Below, piece by piece: positions 57,502 through 64,000 of a DNA stretch of 64,000 bases; the first letter of the stretch is position 1; each line of letters starts with the position of its first letter. Position numbers and translations under genes: made by a program. Location: the NCBI RefSeq assembly GCF_028688795.1, contig NZ_JAQTXM010000005.1, positions 124,001-188,000 of the forward strand, in the 5' to 3' direction. Source of the stretch: Rhodoferax sp. Lineage in GTDB: Bacteria > Pseudomonadota > Gammaproteobacteria > Burkholderiales > Burkholderiaceae_C. The notes beneath the pieces are model-generated. The model was not told the origin of the DNA and made no database searches. It saw only the letters and a list, made by a program, of their open reading frames with translations.

Positions 57502-58746
57502 TTGTCAGATTCGAATGTTCCGCTGGCATCAAGGGGTGCCAAGGCTGCGACCGCCATGACGGCGCTGGAAAAGCGTGCCAGTTTTTCGTTGGCGTCTATT
57601 TTTGCCCTGCGCATGCTGGGGTTGTTTCTGATTTTGCCGGTGTTCGCCATCGAAGCAGCGCGCTATCCGGGTGGCGACGATGCCACCATGGTTGGGCTCA
57701 CGATGGGTATTTACGGGCTGACGCAGGCCATGTTGCAGTTTTTATACGGGTTGGCGTCGGACCGGATCGGGCGCAAGCGTGTGATTGTGTTTGGCTTGTT
57801 CGTGTTTGCCGCGGGCAGTGTGGTGGCGGCCTTGGCGCCCAGCCTGACCTGGTTGGCGATTGGCCGGGCCGTGCAGGGTGCTGGTGCCGTGTCAGCCGCC
57901 GTGACGGCGCTGCTGGCCGACCAGACGCGTGACGCGGTGCGCACCAAATCGATGGCGCTGGTAGGTGCCAGCATTGGTTTGATGTTTGCGCTGTCCCTGG
58001 TGGCCGCTCCAGTTTTGGCCGGCTGGATCGGCTTGGTGGGCATTTTTACCCTGACCGGTGTGCTGGCGTTGCTGGGCGTGGCTGCTGTCATCTGGTGGGT
58101 GCCGGCTGAACCTTTGAAACATAAAAACCAGCCGCGTGGCAGTGTGGCCGATGTGCTGCATTCGCCAGCGCTGCTTCGGCTGAATTTTGGGGTGTTTGTG
58201 CTGCATGCGGTGCAATTGGCCATGTGGTTGGCTCTGCCGGCCATGTTGGTGCAGGCGGGTTTGCCGAGGGATCACCATTGGCAGGTCTATCTGCCTGCCG
58301 TGCTGGGCTCGTTTGTGGTGATGGGCGGCAGTTTGTTTCAGCTGGAAAAGCGCGGCTATTTGAGGGCCGTGTTCCTGACTTCGATTGGGTTGACGGCGGT
58401 GGTGCAGGCCGGGCTATGGTGGCAGGTGGGTAATACCCCGAGCATTGCGCTGTTGGGCGGGCTGCTGTTTGTGTTTTTTTACGGCTTCAATGTGCTGGAG
58501 GCCAGCCAGCCCAGCATCGTGTCACGTCTGGCACCACCCGCCAGCCGGGGTGCGGCCATCGGGGTCTACAACACGTTGCAGTCGCTGGGTTTTTTTGCCG
58601 GGGGTATGGGCGGCGGTTGGCTGATGAAACATGGCGGAGCCAGTGGTCTATTTGCGGTATGTGCTGTGCTCATGCTGGCCTGGCTCGTAGTGGCCTGGCC
58701 AATGCAAGCACCCATCGGGCATGGGGCGGCAGTCAAAGCCGGATAA
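57502..58746 (+). CDS. Major facilitator superfamily transporter (drug efflux type)
   Basis: A protein of about 415 residues with 12 predicted membrane helices. MFS signatures: LDD-like loop FLYGLASDRIGRKRVIVFGL between helices 2 and 3, and APSLTWLAIGRAVQGAGAVS in helix 4; then FALSLVAAPVLAGWIG. Probably a drug/proton antiporter. The frame is open from 57370, but the first convincing start is TTG 57502, which has GGAGAAG 6 bases before it; ATG 57556 is the alternative. SSB follows after 73 bases; the uvrA-MFS-ssb order is common in Burkholderiales. Confidence 0.85.
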   Translation: MSDSNVPLASRGAKAATAMTALEKRASFSLASIFALRMLGLFLILPVFAIEAARYPGGDDATMVGLTMGIYGLTQAMLQFLYGLASDRIGRKRVIVFGLFVFAAGSVVAALAPSLTWLAIGRAVQGAGAVSAAVTALLADQTRDAVRTKSMALVGASIGLMFALSLVAAPVLAGWIGLVGIFTLTGVLALLGVAAVIWWVPAEPLKHKNQPRGSVADVLHSPALLRLNFGVFVLHAVQLAMWLALPAMLVQAGLPRDHHWQVYLPAVLGSFVVMGGSLFQLEKRGYLRAVFLTSIGLTAVVQAGLWWQVGNTPSIALLGGLLFVFFYGFNVLEASQPSIVSRLAPPASRGAAIGVYNTLQSLGFFAGGMGGGWLMKHGGASGLFAVCAVLMLAWLVVAWPMQAPIGHGAAVKAG

Positions 58747-58819
58747 ACTGAAAATCAACACACACGCTTTTTGCGCGCCAACCAATACTCGCTATTTAAA
58801 TTGATATGAAGGACAAACC

Positions 58820-59314
58820 ATGGCATCTGTGAACAAAGTGATTTTGCTGGGCAACCTGGGGCGCGACCCTGAAGTGCGCTACCTGCCCAGCGGTGACCCG
58901 GTGGCCAACATCACCATTGCCACCAGCAGTCGCTACAAAGGCAAGACCGGTGAAATGGTCGAAGAAACCGAATGGCACCGGGTGACGTTTTTTGGCCGCT
59001 TGGCTGAAATTGCCAGCCAATACCTGAAAAAAGGCAATCCGGTTTACGTCGAAGGCCGCATCAAAACCCGCAAGTACACCGACAAGGATGGCATCGAAAA
59101 ATATGCTACCGACATCGTTGCCAGTGAAATGCAGTTGCTCGGTGGCCGGGAAGGCCGTGGTGAGCCAAGCCAGGGTGACGATGACGGCGGCTACAGCCGT
59201 CAGCCGCCGGCTCCGCGTGCAGCCCCCGCTCCAGCACGTCAGGCGCCTGCGCCCCAAGCTGCGGCGCGTCCAGCCAGCGGTTTTGACGACATGGATGACG
59301 ACATTCCGTTCTAG
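58820..59314 (+). CDS. ssb: Single-stranded DNA-binding protein
   Basis: A 164-residue SSB. The OB fold starts [20 protein letters not shown] and includes [20 protein letters not shown] and [21 protein letters not shown] Pro/Ala/Gln-rich linker leads to the acidic protein-docking tail DDMDDDIPF. It protects single-stranded DNA and recruits repair factors; uvrA is close by, as in many bacteria. A ribosome-binding site (GAAGGACAAACC) precedes the ATG and a strong terminator follows. Confidence 0.97.
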   Translation: MASVNKVILLGNLGRDPEVRYLPSGDPVANITIATSSRYKGKTGEMVEETEWHRVTFFGRLAEIASQYLKKGNPVYVEGRIKTRKYTDKDGIEKYATDIVASEMQLLGGREGRGEPSQGDDDGGYSRQPPAPRAAPAPARQAPAPQAAARPASGFDDMDDDIPF

Positions 59315-59337
59315 ACCAAAAAAACAATTAAGTAAAC

Positions 59338-59373
59338 AAAACCCCGGCAAGCCAATAGCTACCGGGGTTTTTT
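59338..59373 (+). terminator. Intrinsic terminator after ssb
   Basis: Stem AAAACCCCGG / CCGGGGTTTT (10 bp) with a 14-base loop and two further T residues after the stem. It lies 24 bases after the ssb stop and separates ssb from the efflux operon. Confidence 0.88.
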
Positions 59374-59392
59374 AATGCCATCATGCAACCAC

Positions 59393-59433
59393 TTGCAAGC
59401 AATCCGGAAGTTCTCATATACTCCCGGCAGTAT
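59393..59433 (+). promoter_or_regulatory. Promoter and possible operator of the RND efflux operon
   Basis: A -35 TTGCAA (59393-59398) and -10 TATACT (59417-59422) are 18 bases apart. The -10 overlaps an inverted repeat ATACT-CCCGGC-AGTAT (59418-59433), placed to bind a repressor. A half site TAATACT recurs before the sulfide:quinone-oxidoreductase-like gene (63817-63823). No regulator gene is in the window. Confidence 0.55.
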
Positions 59434-59450
59434 TAAACTGAGGATATTCC

Positions 59451-60524
59451 ATGCGCTCGTTTTCGTTATTTGGCAGCGCCTTGGTGGCGTTGACGGCTGT
59501 TTTATTCACATCAACTGTGCTGGCGCAAGGGACGGTTCAGGTCCCGATGGCCGCAGTGCAGTTCAAATCTGTGGGGCAGGGCTTCGAGATGGATGGTGTG
59601 GTGCAACCTGTCAAACAAATTACCGTGTCGGCTCAAGCTTCAGGGCGCATCGTCTCTTCTGCGGTGAAAGCAGGCGACAAAGTGCGTGCCGGTCAACTGC
59701 TCGCCACCATTGATGACCGCGAAACCCAAACAGGTGTGCAGCGCAGCCGGGCGCAGGCAGCGCAGGCACAGGCGGAGCTTGGCAACGCCCAAGCCAACTT
59801 CGAGCGCACCCGGGACTTGTTGGCCAAAGGCTTCGTCAGTGCTGCCGCCATGGACACCGCCCGCGCGCAACTCAAGTCAGCGCAAGCCGCCCGCGAGCAA
59901 GCCACGGCGGGTGAAATGCAATCCGGGTTGACGCAAGGCTTCACCCGTGTGACGGCCCCTTTTGATGCTTTCGTGTTGCAAACACTGGCAGAGGCGGGTG
60001 ACCTGGCTTTTCCGGGCAAGCCCCTGCTGACCTTGTATGCCCCGTTGCCGTTGCGTGCCGTGGTGCAGATACCCGTTTCGCGCTCGGCGCTGGTGCAGGG
60101 GAGTGCGGCCGTTGAGGTGCAGCTCCGCGCCGCAGATGGCTCACCACAATGGGTGCGCCCCAGCCTGGTCAGCCATTTGCCAACGGCTGATGCGGTGTCG
60201 CAAACCATTGAGTGGCGGCTGGACTTGCCTGACTCAGCGGTTAAAGGCGTTCTGCCGGGGCAGCAGGTACGGGTGCGGTTTGCTGCGGGGCAGTCGCAGC
60301 GGCTGGTCATTCCGGTGGCTGCCGTGTTGCGTCGCGGCGAGTTGACGGCTGTTTATGTGGCCTCTGACGCTGGTTTTTCCCTGAAGGCCATTCGGCTCGG
60401 CGCAGAACATGGCACGCAAGGTATCGAAGTGTTGGCCGGCTTGAGTGAAACTGATCAAGTGGCGCTGGACCCTGTTCGTGCCGGTCTGGCCGGTGCCAAA
60501 CCCGCCACCAGCGCAGCCAAGTGA
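59451..60524 (+). CDS. RND efflux periplasmic adaptor (membrane fusion protein)
   Basis: A 357-residue exported protein. The signal peptide is VALTAVLFTSTVLAQG. The lipoyl/barrel-sandwich part starts near MDGVVQPVKQITVSAQASGR and AGQLLATIDDRETQTGVQRS; a coiled-coil hairpin (QAQAELGNAQANFERTRDLL) follows, then the beta-barrel and membrane-proximal regions (LPGQQVRVRFAAGQSQRLVI). It links the inner-membrane pump to an outer-membrane channel. Cotranscribed with the pump gene: a possible GTG start of that gene overlaps this gene's stop. Confidence 0.9.
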   Translation: MRSFSLFGSALVALTAVLFTSTVLAQGTVQVPMAAVQFKSVGQGFEMDGVVQPVKQITVSAQASGRIVSSAVKAGDKVRAGQLLATIDDRETQTGVQRSRAQAAQAQAELGNAQANFERTRDLLAKGFVSAAAMDTARAQLKSAQAAREQATAGEMQSGLTQGFTRVTAPFDAFVLQTLAEAGDLAFPGKPLLTLYAPLPLRAVVQIPVSRSALVQGSAAVEVQLRAADGSPQWVRPSLVSHLPTADAVSQTIEWRLDLPDSAVKGVLPGQQVRVRFAAGQSQRLVIPVAAVLRRGELTAVYVASDAGFSLKAIRLGAEHGTQGIEVLAGLSETDQVALDPVRAGLAGAKPATSAAK

Positions 60525-60532
60525 GTCCCGGC

Positions 60533-63500
60533 ATGGCAAATAACTCCAAACTGGGTATTTCTGGCCGCCTGGCGCTGGCTTTCAAGCTAAACGCCATCAC
60601 GCCCTTATTGGCCTTGGTGGCCTTGTTATTGGGCGTGTTTGCGGTGATGGTGACACCGCGTGAAGAAGAGCCACAAATCAATGTGACGATGGCCAATGTG
60701 CTGATCCCCTTTCCCGGGGCGTCCAGTGTGGATGTGCACAACATGGTGGCGCGCCCGGCCGAGCAGGTGCTGAGCCAAATTGCCGGTATTGAACACACTT
60801 ATTCGGTGGCGCGCCCAGGGCTTGCCATTCTGACCGTGCAGTTTGAGGTGGGTGTGCCGCGCACCGATGCCTTGGTGCGCCTTTATGACGTGCTGAACGC
60901 CAACCAGGACTGGTTGCCGCGCGAACTGGGCACGCTGACGCCCATCGTCAAACCCAAAGGCATTGACGATGTGCCAGTATTGGCCGTGACGCTATGGAGC
61001 AAAGATGCCCTGGCTGCGGTGGACATTGAGCGTGTCGCAACCACTGTTGAGGCCGAGTTGAAGCGTGTGCCCGGCACCCGCGAGGTGCAAACCATTGGGG
61101 GGCCAAAGCGGGCAGTACAGGTGTGGCTGGACCCGGTCCGCTTGCGTGAGCGTGGTGTTGATGTGATGGCGCTTAGGGCCACATTGGCTGGCGCCAATGC
61201 CAGTATTCCTTCGGGCGCCGTGATTGACGCTGACGCCCCGGGCGGGCAGATGCTGGCGGTAGAAACCGGTGAATTCTTGCGTTCTGCACAAGATGTCGGC
61301 GACGTGGTGGTGGGTGTGAACAAAGGCCTCCCGGTGTACTTGCGTGAAGTGGCTCGAATAGAGTCCGGTGCACAGTTGCCACAGCGCTATGTGTGGTTCA
61401 CTCCGGGTGCCGCACCCGACGCCACCGGGCATGGCGTTGCCGCAGGCGGTGTTTACCCCGCGCTGACCTTGACTGTGACTAAAAAACCCGGTACCAATGC
61501 GGTCGATGTGTCAAGGGCGGTGCGCGCGCGCATTCAGGAGCTTGGCAACACGGTCATCCCCGCCAACATTCAAGCCACGGTCACTCGTGACTATGGCGAA
61601 ACGGCAGCTGACAAAGCCAATAAGCTGATCCAGAAGCTGGCTTTTGCCACGGGCTCAGTGATTCTGTTGGTTGGGTTTGCGCTGGGCCGACGCGAGGCGG
61701 TGATTGTCGGCGCGGCGGTGATCCTGACGCTGATGGCTACTTTGTTTGCGTCTTGGGCCTGGGGCTTCACGCTGAACCGGGTGTCGCTGTTTGCACTGAT
61801 TTTCTCGATTGGTATTTTGGTGGACGATGCCATTGTGGTGGTGGAAAATATTCACCGGCACCAGAATCTATACCCTGAGCGCAGCCTGCGCGACATCATT
61901 CCGGCGGCGGTGGATGAGGTGGGTGGCCCGACCATTTTGGCCACCTTGACGGTGATCGCTGCGTTGTTGCCGATGGCTTTTGTGACCGGCCTGATGGGCC
62001 CCTACATGAGCCCGATCCCGATCAATGCGAGTCTGGGCATGGCCATTTCCCTGGCCATTGCTTTTACCGTGACACCCTGGCTGGCGCTCAAGCTCATGCG
62101 TGAGCACCCGCACGGTGCAGTCAGTGGGGCACAACCCACTGGCTTGGGCCCAAAACTGCAGCGACTCTTTACCTGGGCGCTGACCCCATTTTTGAACAGC
62201 GCCAAAAAACGCTGGCTGCTGCTGTTGGGCATTTTGGTGGCGTTGTTGCTTTCCGTCGGCATGGCGATGGTGCAATGGGTGGTGCTGAAGATGCTGCCTT
62301 TTGACAACAAGAGCGAGTTTCAGGTGGTGGTCGAGATGCCGGCGGGCACGCCGTTGGAAAACACGGCAGCAACCCTGCATGAGTTGGGCGCTTATCTGGC
62401 CAAGCAACCTGAGGTGATGAATCTGCAGGCTTACGCGGGCACCGCATCACCCATTACCTTCAATGGGCTGGTGCGTCAGTATTACTTGCGCGGCGATGCC
62501 GAGCAGGGCGATTTGCAGGTCAATTTGGTGGATAAACACCAACGCAGCGATAAAAGCCATGCGATTGCCCAGCGGCTGCGCCCTGAACTGGAACGTATTG
62601 GCAAGCGCCACCAGGCTCGTATCAAGGTGGTGGAAGTACCCCCGGGTCCGCCGGTGATGTCGCCTTTGGTGGCCGAGGTTTATGGCCCGGATGAGGCCGG
62701 CCGGCAAGCCTTGGCCATGCGGGTGGCACTGGCTTTTGCCGCCACACCTGACATCGTGGGCGTGGACACCTCCCTTGAGGAAGATGCACCACGTGCTTAC
62801 CTTCATGTGCGGCGTCAGCGTGCCGAGTCGCTGGGTATTTCGGTGGCCGCCGTGGCGCAAACTGCCGCCATGGCACTGACTGGCGTAGACGCCGCGTTTT
62901 TACATGATGGCCACACCAAATACCCGGTGCCTGTGCGTTTGCAGTTGCCCTTGAAGGACCAAGTCGGGCTAGATGCCATTTTGGCCATGCCACTGCGCGC
63001 CGCCAACGGTCAGATGGTGCCGATGTCCGAACTGGTGCGGGTCGAAAAAGGTGTCATTGACAAACCTTTTTTCACCAAGGATCTGCAGGGTGTCAGTTAC
63101 GTCTTTGGTGACATGGCAGGCAAGCTGGACTCGCCGTTATATGGCTTGTTTGCCATCCGCAAGGGGCTCCAAGACGCGGCGTTGCCGGGCACAGGCGAGT
63201 TGGGCGAGTATTGGATCAACCAACCCAGCGACCCTTACCGCCAGTATTCCATCAAGTGGGACGGCGAGTGGCAAATCACCTATGACACTTTCCGTGACAT
63301 GGGTGCCGCTTACGGCGTGGGCTTGATCCTGATTTATTTGCTGGTGGTCGCGCAGTTCAGAAGTTACCTGACGCCGCTGGTGATCATGGCGCCAATTCCG
63401 CTCACCCTCATTGGCGTGATGCCGGGCCACGCGCTGCTGAATGCGCAGTTCACGGCCACAAGCATGATTGGCATGATTGCGCTGGCCGGCATCATTGTGC

Positions 63501-63811
63501 GTAATTCGATCCTGCTGGTGGACTTTATTGAGCTCCAGGTGTCGCAAGGCATGGCTTTCAAAGAGGCCGTGGTGCAGTCTGCCGCAGTGCGGGCGCAGCC
63601 GATTGCGCTGACTGGCCTGGCCGCCATGATTGGTGCTTTTTTTATTCTGGATGACCCCATCTTCAATGGGCTCGCGATTTCCTTGATTTTCGGTATTCTG
63701 GTGTCCACCCTGCTCACGCTGGTGGTGATACCGGTGTTGTATTACGCGCTGTATTGGCGTCGTATGGAGGCGCGCACAGATGCGCCGGTTTCGCTTGACA
63801 AGGCTCACTAA
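60533..63811 (+). CDS. RND efflux transporter permease
   Basis: About 1092 residues, an inner-membrane proton-driven pump. The N-terminal helix is LLALVALLLGVFAVMVTPRE. The proton-relay aspartates are in FSIGILVDDAIVVVENIHRH; the second half has GIIVRNSILLVDFIELQ, where the AcrB lysine region has Arg. The porter domain includes RPAEQVLSQIAGIEHTYSVA and the docking repeats. The sequence resembles the RND members often found beside sulfide:quinone oxidoreductase genes rather than AcrB itself; that is from memory. The ATG at 60533 is used; a GTG at 60521 overlaps the adaptor stop. Substrate unknown. Confidence 0.9.
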   Translation: MANNSKLGISGRLALAFKLNAITPLLALVALLLGVFAVMVTPREEEPQINVTMANVLIPFPGASSVDVHNMVARPAEQVLSQIAGIEHTYSVARPGLAILTVQFEVGVPRTDALVRLYDVLNANQDWLPRELGTLTPIVKPKGIDDVPVLAVTLWSKDALAAVDIERVATTVEAELKRVPGTREVQTIGGPKRAVQVWLDPVRLRERGVDVMALRATLAGANASIPSGAVIDADAPGGQMLAVETGEFLRSAQDVGDVVVGVNKGLPVYLREVARIESGAQLPQRYVWFTPGAAPDATGHGVAAGGVYPALTLTVTKKPGTNAVDVSRAVRARIQELGNTVIPANIQATVTRDYGETAADKANKLIQKLAFATGSVILLVGFALGRREAVIVGAAVILTLMATLFASWAWGFTLNRVSLFALIFSIGILVDDAIVVVENIHRHQNLYPERSLRDIIPAAVDEVGGPTILATLTVIAALLPMAFVTGLMGPYMSPIPINASLGMAISLAIAFTVTPWLALKLMREHPHGAVSGAQPTGLGPKLQRLFTWALTPFLNSAKKRWLLLLGILVALLLSVGMAMVQWVVLKMLPFDNKSEFQVVVEMPAGTPLENTAATLHELGAYLAKQPEVMNLQAYAGTASPITFNGLVRQYYLRGDAEQGDLQVNLVDKHQRSDKSHAIAQRLRPELERIGKRHQARIKVVEVPPGPPVMSPLVAEVYGPDEAGRQALAMRVALAFAATPDIVGVDTSLEEDAPRAYLHVRRQRAESLGISVAAVAQTAAMALTGVDAAFLHDGHTKYPVPVRLQLPLKDQVGLDAILAMPLRAANGQMVPMSELVRVEKGVIDKPFFTKDLQGVSYVFGDMAGKLDSPLYGLFAIRKGLQDAALPGTGELGEYWINQPSDPYRQYSIKWDGEWQITYDTFRDMGAAYGVGLILIYLLVVAQFRSYLTPLVIMAPIPLTLIGVMPGHALLNAQFTATSMIGMIALAGIIVRNSILLVDFIELQVSQGMAFKEAVVQSAAVRAQPIALTGLAAMIGAFFILDDPIFNGLAISLIFGILVSTLLTLVVIPVLYYALYWRRMEARTDAPVSLDKAH

Positions 63812-64000
<189 letters not shown>

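Noticed and set aside
58788..58806. GCTATTTAAATTGATATG before ssb as another repeat copy
   Set aside because: Only the left arm resembles the family; the GCGC and AAGGGCTACAGGC parts are missing.
59348..59361. CAAGCCAATAGCTA in the ssb terminator loop as a repeat remnant
   Set aside because: Too short, and it is explained as the loop of the terminator.

Overview
The window is a gene-dense, GC-rich piece of a betaproteobacterial chromosome. It most resembles Comamonadaceae of the Rhodoferax/Polaromonas type. This rests on gene order (glyS-gmhB-plsC-ygjP, pyk-fba-purC-purE-purK, tsaB-rimI-UDG), a LiuR-type MerR regulator with its operators, a MocR/DUF2917 divergent pair, long-type PyrF and Burkholderiales-style protein families. 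No rRNA, tRNA, CRISPR array, insertion sequence or prophage was seen, and no gap between genes exceeds 300 bases.

Layout. 0-6.8 kb: end of glyS, heptose phosphatase, PlsC, a YgjP-like metallopeptidase, then a pair of envelope genes (a lipoprotein that looks like an inactive M48 peptidase, and an exported MORN-repeat protein with three Cys-pair repeats). 6.5-9.1 kb: LiuR-type regulator, thioesterase and isovaleryl-CoA dehydrogenase. 9.2-15.3 kb: carbonic anhydrase, AceK, MocR regulator/DUF2917, and a thiolase preceded by the same 22-bp operator found near liuR. 15.3-19.9 kb: hybrid kinase plus diguanylate cyclase. 20-31 kb: pyruvate kinase, aldolase and purine genes (purC, purE, purK), interrupted by a PAS-GGDEF protein and a CnoX-like thioredoxin, ending with a Sua5-type protein. 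31-39.5 kb: OmpW, GDSL esterase, SemiSWEET, DacB, EamA transporter, TsaB, RimI, a UDG-like protein, CDF transporter and a small membrane protein. 39.6-54.1 kb: a signalling block with two related hybrid kinases (each preceded by a gene for a small exported protein), HD-GYP regulator, a third kinase with its receiver, chemoreceptor and GGDEF protein; pyrF sits within it on the other strand. 54-64 kb: UvrA, MFS transporter, SSB, and an RND efflux operon running into a sulfide:quinone-oxidoreductase-like gene cut by the window edge.

The most unusual signal is an interspersed repeat of about 55-70 bp with about fifteen recognisable copies (two or three weak). Its core reads roughly GCTATT-N6-ATAGCT, then GCGC-N6 and ATAAGGGCTACAGGC, then a T-rich tail. 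Five copies lie between genes, two supply the C-terminus and stop codon of a gene, and the rest lie in frame inside genes (ygjP-like, cnoX, purK, tsaB, the UDG-like gene, uvrA and, less certainly, sua5). Unrelated proteins therefore share short homologous peptides, much as Rickettsia palindromic elements do.

The window is also rich in cyclic-di-GMP signalling: three GGDEF proteins with I-sites and one HD-GYP protein, with no EAL domain.
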